Shown in pieces: positions 27,666 through 37,150 of a stretch of DNA of 64,000 nucleotides. Origin of the DNA: an uncultured Alphaproteobacteria bacterium (GTDB lineage: Bacteria; Pseudomonadota; Alphaproteobacteria; Methylaequorales; Methylaequoraceae); NCBI GenBank assembly GCA_902595755.1, contig CACJRF010000005.1, forward strand, positions 1 to 64,000, in the 5' to 3' direction. The position numbers and the translations under genes are program-made. The stretch's first letter is position 1. Each line of letters begins with the position of its first letter. The notes under the pieces are model-generated. The model was not told the origin of the DNA and made no database searches. It saw only the letters and a list, made by a program, of their open reading frames with translations.

Positions 27666-28712
27666 ATGTTCGAAATTTTATTAAATAATATAATCCCTTT
27701 TGTTATAATACTTACAATTCTTGTATTTGTACACGAACTAGGCCATTATTCTATTGCAAGATACAATGATGTCAAAGTTGAGGTTTTCTCGATTGGTTTT
27801 GGAAAAGAACTTTTTGGTTTTACAGATAAATCTGGAACAAGATGGAAATTTTCATTAGTACCGCTAGGCGGTTATGTTAAAATGCATGGTGATCTTGATG
27901 AGGCAAGTTCAAAAAAAAGTACAAAAAATATAAATCCAGAGGATTCATTTCATGAAAAAACCTTAAATCAACGTTCCTGGATATTATTTGCCGGTCCAGC
28001 TGCTAACTTTATTTTTTCTTTTATCATTCTAATATTTATAAATACCTACTACGGATATTCAGAAAATATCCCTAAAATTAGTTACATTGATCAAGATAAG
28101 TCAGCCTATAAAGCAGGTCTAAGAGAGGGTGACACAATAATTGAAGTAAATAAACAACAAATAAAAAATTTTACAGATCTACAAAAAGTTATTTCAAATA
28201 ATAATGAAAAATTAATCGAAATTAACTTTATTAGGGATGGTAAAGTAAATTTAGTTTCTGTAAAAGTTGAAAAAAACATTATTGGAATAAGAGGAACTCT
28301 TGAAAAGAAGAAAATGACTTTTATTTCATCTATAAAAAAATCATCTGAACAATTAATAAATTTTTTAAAATTAACAATCGTAGGTGTTTACGAAATTATC
28401 ACTGGTACAAGAGGTGCTGACGAATTGGGTGGTCCTATTCGTATTGCTGAACTTTCTGGGGACTTCTGGCAAAAAGGCATTGAGAGTACTTTGTGGTTTA
28501 TGATGATTATTTCTTTAAATTTAGGTTTAATAAACTTGTTCCCAATCCCAATGCTTGACGGGGGCCACCTCTTACTAAACTTAGTTGAGTTTGTAAATGG
28601 TAAGCCATTAAGTCAAAAATATCTTGAGCTAGCACATACATTTGGTTTTTTTATTCTTATATCATTAATGATTTTTGCGACTTATAATGATATTTCAAGA
28701 TTTTTTGATTAA
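27666..28712 (+). CDS. rseP: RIP metalloprotease RseP
   Basis: RseP is an intramembrane site-2 protease that cleaves anti-sigma factors and remnant signal peptides. The zinc-binding HELGH motif is H23 to H27 in the first transmembrane helix, and the third ligand region is NLFPIPMLDGGHLL near residue 295-305. A single PDZ domain lies at about 120-200. The 348-residue length is shorter than the 450-residue E. coli protein, which has two PDZ domains, but usual for Alphaproteobacteria. No cognate rseA is in the window. It stands between dxr and bamA in the conserved order. Confidence 0.94.
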   Translation: MFEILLNNIIPFVIILTILVFVHELGHYSIARYNDVKVEVFSIGFGKELFGFTDKSGTRWKFSLVPLGGYVKMHGDLDEASSKKSTKNINPEDSFHEKTLNQRSWILFAGPAANFIFSFIILIFINTYYGYSENIPKISYIDQDKSAYKAGLREGDTIIEVNKQQIKNFTDLQKVISNNNEKLIEINFIRDGKVNLVSVKVEKNIIGIRGTLEKKKMTFISSIKKSSEQLINFLKLTIVGVYEIITGTRGADELGGPIRIAELSGDFWQKGIESTLWFMMIISLNLGLINLFPIPMLDGGHLLLNLVEFVNGKPLSQKYLELAHTFGFFILISLMIFATYNDISRFFD

Positions 28713-28714
28713 TT

Positions 28715-31048
28715 ATGAAGTTTATATTTTTTTTAATTTTTTTTATAGTTTCTATAATAAAATCCGCTTCCTTTTCTGGTGTCCCTGCAAGTCCATCTTC
28801 AAGTTACAAAAATGATTATCTTAGAAAAGATGATTCAATTATAAATGCTGATACCCAAAGGTTAACCCCACAGAATATTCAATTTATAGTACAAGGAAAC
28901 ATAAGGCTTGATTCATCGCTGATTATAAGAGATGCAGATATTGATCCTAATAAAATCGATCAAAAAAATTTAAGCATGTCTGTTAAAAATTTATATAAAA
29001 CTGGGTATTATGAAAACGTTAATATTTATAAAAAAGACAATATAATTTTTATATCAGTTAAAGAAAATCCCCTCATAAATCAAGTATCCATAGAAGGTAA
29101 TGAGGAAATTTCAGATGAAATTATCCAATCTGAAATAGAAACAAAACCAAGAAATGTATATTCAATGGATATAATTAAAAACGATGTGAAGAAGATTCAA
29201 TCTATCTATAAAAGGCAAGGTTTTTTTTCCACTTTTATTGAACCAAAATACATAAAAAATTCTGGAAATAGAGTTGATATTATTTTTGAAATATATGAAG
29301 GGAAAGAGGCTAAAATAAAAAGGATTAATTTTCTCAATAATAAAGTTTTCTCGGATTCAACTTTAGAAGATGTGATATCTTCTGCAGAATATAGATGGTA
29401 TGAATTTTGGGGGTCGAATGATAAGTTCGATAAGGAAAGAATAAATTATGATAAGGATCTTTTGAAAGACTATTATTATAAAAATGGCTATATTGATTTT
29501 CAAATTATATCAGTTAATTCAAGTCTAGTTGAAAATGATAAAGATTTTATTGTAAACTTTACTCTTTTTGAGGGCCAAAGGTATAGAGTCAATAAAATAG
29601 GAGTGAAATCAAATGTAAGAAACCTCTCAGAGCAATATATTAAAAAATATATTAGTATAGATAAAAATGATTGGTACAGTTCTACTGACATTGATGATTC
29701 TATTTCAGATATTAATGACGCTGCCTCAGAAAAGGGGTACGCATTTTTAACGGTAATACCAAAAATAAGAAAAACTGGTAAAGAAACTGTAAATATCTTG
29801 TTTGAAATAGACCAAGGTAGGAAAATTTACATAGATCGAATAAATATAACAGGAAATATAAAAACTGAAGATAATGTAATTAGAAGAGAGATGGAATTAT
29901 CGGAGGGTGATCCTTTTAATTCTTTAAAATTAAGAAGTAGTGAAAGAAATATTAAAACAACTGGTTTATTTGAGAATGTTGGCATTAAAGTAAATGAAAT
30001 TCCAGAAACTAACTTTTCGTCTCTTGATGTCGAACTTTCTGAAAGATCAACAGGTGAGTTTTCTGTAGGTGCAGGTTATTCCTCAATTGATGGAGCTTTG
30101 GGGAATGTTGGGATTAGAGAATCTAATGTTTTTGGTCAAGCAAAAGAACTTTCTCTTCAATTAGGTCTATCAACAAGAAGAAATTCTATAGATCTAAGTT
30201 ATACCGACCCTTATTTTTTAAATAGTGATGTAGCAGCGGGTATAGATCTTTTTAATGTGAGAAGAAATAATAAGATTTATAGTGGTTATAAACATAATAT
30301 TGTAGGTTTCAAATTAAGAGCAGGGTATGAAGTTTTAGATAACTTAAGGCATATCTCAAGTTACACATTTAAGAGAGATAAAATTCATGATATTGATAAT
30401 AACACTTCAAGTTATATTCAAGCACAGGAAGGTAAACGAACAATATCGATAATTGGGCAAGCATTTCAATATGATACACTTAATGATAGACTTAATCCTA
30501 CTGAAGGTTACAGAGCAAGATTGGATGTTGATTATTTTGGATTGACTGGTGACGCTGAACATTTATTAACAGAGATAAAATTATCTAATTTTGTTAGACT
30601 GGCTGATGGTTTTATTCTTGGGACATTTATAGAAGCAGGACATATCGCATCTATTAAAGAAGTTAAAATTAATAATAGATTTTATTTAAATGGAGATAGA
30701 TTAAGAGGTTTTAAAAATTTAGGAATTGGTCCGAGAGACTCTTCTACTTCAGATTCATTAGGAGGTGAGATTTATTACTTGAACAGAAATGAACTTAATT
30801 TCCCTCTTGGTCTTCCCGATGAATTAGCAGTTAAAGGATTAGCATTTTTGGATATTGGTACACTTTATAATACCTCTCAATCAGGAGCGAACATTGTAGA
30901 TGAAAGTAGTCTACGTGCTGCAGCAGGTGTTGGAATCCAATGGATTTCACCTTTTGGACCAATAAAATTTTATTTAACTAAAGCATTTAAAAAAGAAAAT
31001 TATGATAAAGCAGAGATTTTTAGATTTAGTTTTGGTACAACATATTAA
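28715..31048 (+). CDS. bamA: outer membrane protein assembly factor BamA
   Basis: BamA is the essential Omp85 protein that inserts beta-barrels into the outer membrane. A signal peptide covers about residues 1-20. Five POTRA domains follow (to about residue 420), recognisable by repeated patterns such as VEGNEEISDEII and ITGNIKTEDNVIRREM. The barrel ends with an aromatic residue after FRFSFGTTY, as required for insertion. The RGF motif of the substrate-binding loop is present in DRLRGFKNLGIGPRD. The gene is two bases from rseP and is followed by skp. Confidence 0.95.
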   Translation: MKFIFFLIFFIVSIIKSASFSGVPASPSSSYKNDYLRKDDSIINADTQRLTPQNIQFIVQGNIRLDSSLIIRDADIDPNKIDQKNLSMSVKNLYKTGYYENVNIYKKDNIIFISVKENPLINQVSIEGNEEISDEIIQSEIETKPRNVYSMDIIKNDVKKIQSIYKRQGFFSTFIEPKYIKNSGNRVDIIFEIYEGKEAKIKRINFLNNKVFSDSTLEDVISSAEYRWYEFWGSNDKFDKERINYDKDLLKDYYYKNGYIDFQIISVNSSLVENDKDFIVNFTLFEGQRYRVNKIGVKSNVRNLSEQYIKKYISIDKNDWYSSTDIDDSISDINDAASEKGYAFLTVIPKIRKTGKETVNILFEIDQGRKIYIDRINITGNIKTEDNVIRREMELSEGDPFNSLKLRSSERNIKTTGLFENVGIKVNEIPETNFSSLDVELSERSTGEFSVGAGYSSIDGALGNVGIRESNVFGQAKELSLQLGLSTRRNSIDLSYTDPYFLNSDVAAGIDLFNVRRNNKIYSGYKHNIVGFKLRAGYEVLDNLRHISSYTFKRDKIHDIDNNTSSYIQAQEGKRTISIIGQAFQYDTLNDRLNPTEGYRARLDVDYFGLTGDAEHLLTEIKLSNFVRLADGFILGTFIEAGHIASIKEVKINNRFYLNGDRLRGFKNLGIGPRDSSTSDSLGGEIYYLNRNELNFPLGLPDELAVKGLAFLDIGTLYNTSQSGANIVDESSLRAAAGVGIQWISPFGPIKFYLTKAFKKENYDKAEIFRFSFGTTY

Positions 31049-31068
31049 ACAATTATGGAGAAATAATA

Positions 31069-31626
31069 ATGAAAAAATTTATATGTCTAACCTTTCTCTT
31101 TTTTGGTAGTCTTGCTATGGCTCAAGAACAGACGAAAAAAGAAATTAACCCAGAAAATTTTAAGGCATCAATTGGTGTTGTTGATATGAAAAAAATTCTT
31201 GCACAATCTAAAGCATATCAAAGTCTGGTCGATCAGTTTGAGAATGTAAGAAGAAAACAAAGAAATACATTCACAAAGCAAGAAGATATTATAAGAGACG
31301 AAGAAAGTGAACTGTTGAAAAAAAAAAATATTCTTTCTAAAGAAGTTTATACTGAAAAAGTTAAAGCATTAAATGTTAAAATTAATGAGTTAAAAAGTAA
31401 GCAACAAACTGAAGGTAAAAAATTTGAGATTGGCTTTGATAGATCAACAAAAAAAATTCAGGGTGCTCTTGTCGATGTTCTGTCTGTATTAGCGAATAAT
31501 AATAATTTAAACCTTGTTCTTGCAAAAAGTCAGGTGATATTAGTTGGTAAAGATATTGATTTAACAGACAAAGCTATCTCTGAATTAAATAAAGTACTTC
31601 CGAAAGTTGATTTAAAAGTGCAGTAA
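31069..31626 (+). CDS. skp: OmpH/Skp family periplasmic chaperone
   Basis: Skp holds unfolded outer-membrane proteins in the periplasm before delivery to BamA. A signal peptide with a likely cleavage after AMA at residues 16-18 precedes a short beta segment (IGVVDMKKILAQS). A long charged coiled-coil, the tentacle part, runs from about residue 45 to 130. The 185-residue length fits the family. A purine-rich ribosome binding site (GGAG) lies upstream of the ATG. Sequence conservation in this family is low, so the call leans on architecture and on the bamA-lpxD context. Confidence 0.88.
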   Translation: MKKFICLTFLFFGSLAMAQEQTKKEINPENFKASIGVVDMKKILAQSKAYQSLVDQFENVRRKQRNTFTKQEDIIRDEESELLKKKNILSKEVYTEKVKALNVKINELKSKQQTEGKKFEIGFDRSTKKIQGALVDVLSVLANNNNLNLVLAKSQVILVGKDIDLTDKAISELNKVLPKVDLKVQ

Positions 31627-31647
31627 TTAAAAGAAAGAGAAGTTAAG

Positions 31648-32658
31648 TTGGTTGATCATAATTTCTATAATAAGACTGGTCCTCATTCATTATCCAAATT
31701 AGCTGAGATGTTATCCTGTGACTACAAAGGAAATGGAGACGTTTTAATTGATGATATTTCAACATTAGAAGACGCTACAATTTCTGATATAAGTTTTTTC
31801 CATAATAAGAAATATTTAGATTCTCTAAAAAAAACAAAAGCTAACGTTATTCTAGTTGATAAAAGCTTTAACTTAAATTTAGATAAAAATTTAGTTTTCT
31901 GTAATGATCCTTATTATACGATGGCAAAAGTTGCTTCAATATTTTATCCTGACTCTTCTTATCCAAATAATGTGTTTATAGACTCTGATAAAAATACGAA
32001 AATTGATAATTCTAATAAAATTTCCGCCAATACATTTATACATAAAAATGCAAAGATAGGAAAAAATTGTAAATTTGGTTTTAATAGTTTTGTTGGGCCG
32101 AATGTAACAATAGGAGATAATTGTTTAATAGGTGATAATGTATCAATATATTTTTCCAAAGTGGGGCAAAATGTTAAAATTTACCAAGGTGTTAAAATAG
32201 GTAGCGAGGGTTTTGGTTTTATAATGCAAGAGAATTCTATCCAAAAAATACCTCAGCTTGGAAGAGTTATAATTGATGATTACGTCGAAATAGGCGCAAA
32301 TACAACAATTGATAGAGGCTCTATTGGAGATACAAAGATTGGAAAGCTGAGTATGATAGACAATTTAGTTCATATAGGTCATAACGTTTCGATAGGTAAA
32401 AATTGTATCATAGCAGCGATGACAGGAATATCAGGAAGTACAAAAATCGGAAATAATGTATCAATTGGTGGACAGGTTGGTATAAGTGGTCATATAAATA
32501 TTGGAAATAACGTTAGAATAGCTGCGAAATCTGGTATTATGAAAAATATTAAAGATAATCAAGCAGTAGGTGGATATCCAGCCGATAATATTCTGGATTG
32601 GCATAGAAACACTTTAATATTAAAAAAACTTAGAAAGAAAAAAAATGACAGGCCTTAA
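31648..32658 (+). CDS. lpxD: UDP-3-O-(3-hydroxyacyl)glucosamine N-acyltransferase
   Basis: LpxD adds the second acyl chain in lipid A synthesis. The N-terminal uridine-binding domain (about 1-105) is followed by a left-handed beta-helix of hexapeptide repeats (about 108-305), and a C-terminal helix follows. The probable catalytic histidine is H245 in VHIGHNVSIG, the position equivalent to H239 in E. coli. The start is a TTG at 31648, preceded by an AAGAGAAG ribosome binding site. Its end overlaps fabZ by 14 bases. The order lpxD-fabZ-lpxA-lpxI-lpxB is a complete lipid A block. Confidence 0.94.
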   Translation: MVDHNFYNKTGPHSLSKLAEMLSCDYKGNGDVLIDDISTLEDATISDISFFHNKKYLDSLKKTKANVILVDKSFNLNLDKNLVFCNDPYYTMAKVASIFYPDSSYPNNVFIDSDKNTKIDNSNKISANTFIHKNAKIGKNCKFGFNSFVGPNVTIGDNCLIGDNVSIYFSKVGQNVKIYQGVKIGSEGFGFIMQENSIQKIPQLGRVIIDDYVEIGANTTIDRGSIGDTKIGKLSMIDNLVHIGHNVSIGKNCIIAAMTGISGSTKIGNNVSIGGQVGISGHINIGNNVRIAAKSGIMKNIKDNQAVGGYPADNILDWHRNTLILKKLRKKKNDRP

Positions 32659-33085
32659 TATCGAGCAGATTAAATCTTTAATACCTCACAGATACCCTTT
32701 TTTGCTTATCGACAAATTAGTTGATATAGTACCCAATGAAAGTGCTACTGGTATTAAGAATGTAACATTTAACGAAAATTTTTTTCAAGGACACTTTGAT
32801 TCAAGATCAGTAATGCCTGGAGCTTTAATAATCGAGTCAATGGCTCAATCCGCAGGAACACTTGTTATGCACAGTCTTAAGAAAAGTAATAAAAATATGT
32901 CAGTTTATTTACTAACAGTCGATAAAGCAAAATTTAGAAAGCCAGTTTGTCCAGGAGATACTCTTCATCATAAAGTTTTAAAAAAACAAAATGTAAAAAA
33001 TATTTGGAAGTTTAGTTGCAAGTCATACGTTGATGATAATTTAGTTGCTCAGGCTGAAGTCTCAGCAATTTTAAACTCAGAATAA
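32645..33085 (+). CDS. fabZ: 3-hydroxyacyl-[acyl-carrier-protein] dehydratase FabZ
   Basis: FabZ dehydrates beta-hydroxyacyl-ACP in fatty acid elongation and competes with LpxA for hydroxyacyl-ACP, which explains its place among lpx genes. It is a single hot-dog fold of 146 residues. The N-terminal PHRYPFLLID motif is present. The catalytic pair is H50 in FFQGHFDSR and E64 in GALIIESMAQ. The ATG lies inside the end of lpxD. A gap of 63 bases to lpxA follows, the second-longest spacer in the window, in which I see no clear regulatory element. Confidence 0.96.
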   Translation: MTGLNIEQIKSLIPHRYPFLLIDKLVDIVPNESATGIKNVTFNENFFQGHFDSRSVMPGALIIESMAQSAGTLVMHSLKKSNKNMSVYLLTVDKAKFRKPVCPGDTLHHKVLKKQNVKNIWKFSCKSYVDDNLVAQAEVSAILNSE

Positions 33086-33148
33086 TCTTGTAATAAACTG
33101 TAATTATTTGTTATTTGTCTTAATTTTTTTTCATTGTAGTTTTATAAT

Positions 33149-33928
33149 ATGATTCATTCCTCTGCAATCATACATCCAGATGCAAAAATTAGTAAGAATG
33201 TAAAAGTTGGTCCTTATTGTGTGATTGGTAAAGATGTTAAAATTGGTGAAAATTGTCATTTGAAAAGTCACGTTGTTGTGGATGGTAATGTAAATATTGG
33301 AGATAAAACACAAATTTTTTCGTTTGCATCAATAGGATCTGATCCTCAAGATTTAAAGTTTAACGGTGAGAAAACTGAAATTATTATAGGAGAAAGTTGT
33401 AAGATAAGAGAATATTGCACAATTAATCCAGGTACGACAGGTGGAGGAGGTGTCACAAAAGTTGGTAATGACTGTCTATTGATGGTTGGAACTCATGTGG
33501 CTCATGATTGCTTGATAAGTGATAATGTAATATTTGCTAACCACTCTACATTGGCGGGTCACGTCAACATTGAAAAAAACGTTGTAGTAGGAGCATTAAG
33601 TGCTATACACCAATTTACAAGAATTGGGGAAGGCTCAATGATTGGAGGTATGTCAGGAATTACAGGTGATGTTCCTCCTTTTTGTACAGCGATGGGAAAT
33701 AGAGCAAAATTAAATGGATTAAATGTTGTAGGTTTAAAAAGAAATGAAGTAAGTAAAATTGAAATATCAGAATTACGAAAAGTATATAATTATATTTTTG
33801 GTAGTAATGAATTAACTTTTAAAGAACGATTAAAAGAGATCAAAGCAGAAAAAACTGGATTTTATACTATAAATAAACTTTTAGATTTTATATCTGGAGA
33901 GAGTAACAGATCTTTTTGTCTACCTTAG
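33149..33928 (+). CDS. lpxA: UDP-N-acetylglucosamine acyltransferase
   Basis: LpxA transfers a 3-hydroxyacyl chain to UDP-GlcNAc, the first step of lipid A. The 259-residue protein is a left-handed beta-helix of hexapeptide repeats (to about residue 185) followed by a helical C-terminal domain. The catalytic histidine is H119 in THVAHDCLI, equivalent to H125 of E. coli, and the GDVPPFCTAMGNRAKLNGLN segment is typical. There is no Shine-Dalgarno sequence before the ATG. TATAAT stands directly against the start, too close to serve as a -10 element for this ATG. Confidence 0.96.
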   Translation: MIHSSAIIHPDAKISKNVKVGPYCVIGKDVKIGENCHLKSHVVVDGNVNIGDKTQIFSFASIGSDPQDLKFNGEKTEIIIGESCKIREYCTINPGTTGGGGVTKVGNDCLLMVGTHVAHDCLISDNVIFANHSTLAGHVNIEKNVVVGALSAIHQFTRIGEGSMIGGMSGITGDVPPFCTAMGNRAKLNGLNVVGLKRNEVSKIEISELRKVYNYIFGSNELTFKERLKEIKAEKTGFYTINKLLDFISGESNRSFCLP

Positions 33929-33934
33929 TTTTAA

Positions 33935-34747
33935 ATGAAAAAAATAATTATATTAGCAGGAAATGGAGTGTTACCATACATTGTAGTTAAAGAATTGGAA
34001 AAAAGAAAACTAGATTTTTTTATCATTACTTTTAAAAATAATAAAGTATCAGCAAAATTAAAAAAGTATAATCCAATAGAAATTAATTTTGGAAAAATAG
34101 TCACAGAACTAAAGAAATTAAAAATTAAAAAATTTGATAGTATAATTATGATCGGTGGATTAAAGAAGCCTAAACTTAAAGAAATAAAACCCGATATTAA
34201 TTCCTTAAAACTTATTCCAATGTTTGCTAAAAAAATTATAGAGGGAGGAGATAATAATTTACTATCTTTTTGTATAAAAAAAATTGAGGAGATTGGGTTT
34301 AAAATAACAAATATAAAAGATATTTTACCTGAATTATTTCTTGGTAAAGGCGTATTCACAAAAATATCACCAAAAAAAGATATGATTAAAGATATAAGAA
34401 AAGGACAAAAAATATTAGAACAAATCTCAAAATTTGATATTGGACAATCTATTATAGTTCAAAAAGGAAATGTTGTAGGTATTGAAGGTGTTCAAGGGAC
34501 CGATTTTCTCATTAAAAATTCAAAAAACTATCTTGTAAACGACACAAATGCTATCTTATTAAAATCTACAAAAAAAAAACAGGATTTAAGAGTAGATCTT
34601 CCAACAGTTGGTATCAAAACAATGGAAAATTGTAAGAAAAGTAATATTTATGGCCTAGCTTTTTGTGCAAATAACACAATCTTTTTAGATGTTAAAAAGA
34701 TAATCTCTTATTGTAATAAAAATAAACTTTTTTTAATTGGAGTTTAG
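33935..34747 (+). CDS. lpxI: UDP-2,3-diacylglucosamine diphosphatase LpxI
   Basis: LpxI hydrolyses UDP-2,3-diacylglucosamine to lipid X, replacing LpxH in Alphaproteobacteria. The 270-residue protein has the N-terminal domain beginning IILAGNGVLPYIV and a C-terminal catalytic domain. The latter contains VQKGNVVGIEGVQGTD, the RVDLPTVGIKTMENC block and the closing LAFCANNTIFLD. It abuts lpxB with no spacer. A long opposite-strand open frame over its first half is a by-product of AT-rich lysine codons. Confidence 0.92.
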   Translation: MKKIIILAGNGVLPYIVVKELEKRKLDFFIITFKNNKVSAKLKKYNPIEINFGKIVTELKKLKIKKFDSIIMIGGLKKPKLKEIKPDINSLKLIPMFAKKIIEGGDNNLLSFCIKKIEEIGFKITNIKDILPELFLGKGVFTKISPKKDMIKDIRKGQKILEQISKFDIGQSIIVQKGNVVGIEGVQGTDFLIKNSKNYLVNDTNAILLKSTKKKQDLRVDLPTVGIKTMENCKKSNIYGLAFCANNTIFLDVKKIISYCNKNKLFLIGV

Positions 34748-35842
34748 TTGAGAATAGTAATTTTAGCAACTGAGGCATCTGGAGATTTCTTAGGATCTGA
34801 ATTAATTAAAGCCATTAGAATAAAAAAAAAAAATGTTATTATTAAAGGAATAGGTGGTCCTTTGATGATAAATTCTAATTTTAAATCATGGGTAAATATA
34901 TCTAAATTTAATGCTATTGGTATATATGAGGTTTTAATTAGAATATCTAAATTTATTAAATTAATAAACTTCACTGAAAAAAAAATTAGAGAATTTCAAC
35001 CAGATATTATTATTTCAATTGACTCTCCAAGCTTTAATTATAGATTACTAAAAAAATTAAGTGACCTAAAAAGGAAAAAAACTAAATTTTATCATTATGT
35101 TGCACCTACTGTTTGGGCTTGGAAATCTTATAGAGCAAAACTTTTCGCCAATCTTTATCACAAATTATTTGTTTTATTTGAATTTGAAAAAAAATATTTT
35201 ATTAAACATAAATTAAAAACTCTAGTAGTTGGACATCAGGCCTTTTATAATATAAAATCTCCTCCAAAGAAAAAAAAAAAAATAATTTTTCTTTTGGGTT
35301 CAAGAACATCGGAAATTAAAAATAATATTAATGAATTTAGCTTATTAATTGAGAATACCATTTCTAATTTTAGTGATTTTAGCTTTTATATATTAACCTT
35401 TAAAGATCATTTAAATTTTTTTAAAGATATAAAAAGTAAGTTTAAAAATATTAAAATTGTTACTTACACAAATCAAAAGCAAAAGATAATGTCAGAATCT
35501 TTTTTTGCTGTTGCTGCTTCTGGAACGGTTACTTTAGAACTTGCAAAATTTAATACTCCTATGATTGTAGTATATAGAACTCATTTCATTACAAAGTTAA
35601 TTATTAAACTGCTGGTTAAAGTAAAGTATGCGTGCTTGATAAATATCTATTTTGATAAACTAATTATACCAGAATTCTTATTTAATGATTTTAGTTATAA
35701 AAAAATATTACCAATATTTTCGGATTTTTTAGAAAATAAGTTGAAAAGGAATGAGCAAATAAAAAATTTAAAAGCTTTTTCTTCAAAAATGCTTATAAAA
35801 AACAAAAACCCAGCAGAAATCATTGTTAATTCAATTTTTTAA
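34748..35842 (+). CDS. lpxB: lipid-A-disaccharide synthase
   Basis: LpxB is a GT-B glycosyltransferase (family 19) that joins lipid X to UDP-diacylglucosamine. The N-terminal block ATEASGDFLGSELI, the central HYVAPTVWAWKSYRAK motif and the C-terminal AVAASGTVTLELAKFNTPMI motif are all present. The 364-residue length is slightly below the E. coli protein. The sequence is unusually lysine- and isoleucine-rich, reflecting base composition. It starts with TTG immediately after the lpxI stop. It ends 12 bases from the convergent gltA, and I see no hairpin between the two. Confidence 0.94.
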   Translation: MRIVILATEASGDFLGSELIKAIRIKKKNVIIKGIGGPLMINSNFKSWVNISKFNAIGIYEVLIRISKFIKLINFTEKKIREFQPDIIISIDSPSFNYRLLKKLSDLKRKKTKFYHYVAPTVWAWKSYRAKLFANLYHKLFVLFEFEKKYFIKHKLKTLVVGHQAFYNIKSPPKKKKKIIFLLGSRTSEIKNNINEFSLLIENTISNFSDFSFYILTFKDHLNFFKDIKSKFKNIKIVTYTNQKQKIMSESFFAVAASGTVTLELAKFNTPMIVVYRTHFITKLIIKLLVKVKYACLINIYFDKLIIPEFLFNDFSYKKILPIFSDFLENKLKRNEQIKNLKAFSSKMLIKNKNPAEIIVNSIF

Positions 35843-35854
35843 TTATGGTTTCTA

Positions 35855-37150
35855 TTACTTCCTATCATTAATATCAATGAAGTCTCTTTTTGCTTTGCCA
35901 GTATAAAGTTGTCTTGGTCTACTGATCTTGGACTTTTCCATTCCTATCATTTCTTTCCATTGGGAAATCCACCCAACAGTTCTAGCAACTGCAAAAATAA
36001 CTGTAAACATGGATTCTGGAAGTCCAAGCGCTTTTAAAATTATACCTGAGTAAAAATCAACATTTGGATAAAGTTTTTTTTTAATAAAATAATCATCGCT
36101 AAGTGCTATTTCTTCAAGTTTGTTAGCTAGTTTAAGTAGTGGAATATTATTATTATCTATTTCATTTAATAATCTATGGCAATATTTTCTTAATACATTA
36201 GCTCTTGGGTCATAATTTTTATATACCCTATGTCCAAATCCCATAAGTCTAAACGAATCTTTTTTATCCTTAGCTTTTTTTATATATTTATTTATATTGT
36301 TTTCATTACCAATCAATCTTAGCATTTGAATAACAGATTCATTTGCACCACCATGAGCTGGCCCCCATAATGAAGCAACACCAGCTGCGACACAAGCAAA
36401 TGGATTAGCTCCAGACGAACCTGCAATCTTTACTGTTGATGTGGATGCGTTTTGTTCGTGATCAGCATGTAAGATAAGTAATTTGTCAAGTGCATCAATT
36501 TTTGCCTTACTTGGACTATAGTCTCCACAGGGTGTTGAAAAAAGCATATGTAAAAAATTTTCACTATATGATAACTCATTCTTTGGATAAATAAATGGTT
36601 GACCAAGTGAGTATTTATATGCCATGGCTGCCATCGTAGGTAATTTGGCTAATAATCTTGTAACTGCTACCCATTTACCTTCGTTTGATGAAAAATCATA
36701 TATTTTTTCAGGATAAAAAGAGGACAAAGCACCAACAATTCCAACAACTACTGCCATTGGATGAGAATCTCTTCTGAAACCGCTATAAAATCTAAGGATT
36801 TGCTCATGTAACATCGTATGATTTGTTAGCGTTTGAATAAATTTATCTTTTTCATTTTTATTAGGGAGGTCACCATTTAGTAACAAATAACAAACTTCTG
36901 GATAGTCTGAATTTTCAGCTAATTCTTCAATTTCATAACCCCTATGTAATAGGATACCTTTTTCTCCATCAATATAAGTAATTTCAGATGAACAACTTGC
37001 TGTTGACGTAAATCCAGGGTCATACACAAACATTCCAGTTTTTTCATAGAAAGATGTTAGATCAACCACATCAGGACCACATGAACCTTTAATAATATTA
37101 AAATTATATGTTTTATTATTGTCAGGATTTAATATTTTAATTTTTTTCAT
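35855..37150 (-). CDS. gltA: citrate synthase
   Basis: GltA condenses acetyl-CoA and oxaloacetate, the entry step of the TCA cycle. It is the hexameric, type II Gram-negative form of 431 residues with an N-terminal beta-sheet domain of about 50 residues. Catalytic residues are in the [10 protein letters not shown] block, the [14 protein letters not shown] block and the region following [16 protein letters not shown]. Its ATG overlaps the gltX stop by three bases as ATGA. It is the last gene of the long minus-strand array that begins at ppiD. Confidence 0.97.
   Translation of the reverse strand: MKKIKILNPDNNKTYNFNIIKGSCGPDVVDLTSFYEKTGMFVYDPGFTSTASCSSEITYIDGEKGILLHRGYEIEELAENSDYPEVCYLLLNGDLPNKNEKDKFIQTLTNHTMLHEQILRFYSGFRRDSHPMAVVVGIVGALSSFYPEKIYDFSSNEGKWVAVTRLLAKLPTMAAMAYKYSLGQPFIYPKNELSYSENFLHMLFSTPCGDYSPSKAKIDALDKLLILHADHEQNASTSTVKIAGSSGANPFACVAAGVASLWGPAHGGANESVIQMLRLIGNENNINKYIKKAKDKKDSFRLMGFGHRVYKNYDPRANVLRKYCHRLLNEIDNNNIPLLKLANKLEEIALSDDYFIKKKLYPNVDFYSGIILKALGLPESMFTVIFAVARTVGWISQWKEMIGMEKSKISRPRQLYTGKAKRDFIDINDRK

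Noticed and set aside
33143..33148. A perfect TATAAT directly before the lpxA ATG.
   Set aside because: Transcription would begin about seven bases downstream, inside the coding region, so it cannot make a message with this start. It is expected by chance in such AT-rich DNA.
33086..33148. The 63-base spacer between fabZ and lpxA as a possible riboswitch or small RNA.
   Set aside because: I found no stable stem or paired loop in it, only A/T runs.
33931..34359. A 142-codon open frame antisense to lpxI, rich in Phe, Ile and Ser.
   Set aside because: It mirrors the Lys- and Ile-rich codons of a clearly conserved gene and has no family motif. The same holds for the antisense frames over tsf (22705-23088), trpE (43454-43849) and others.
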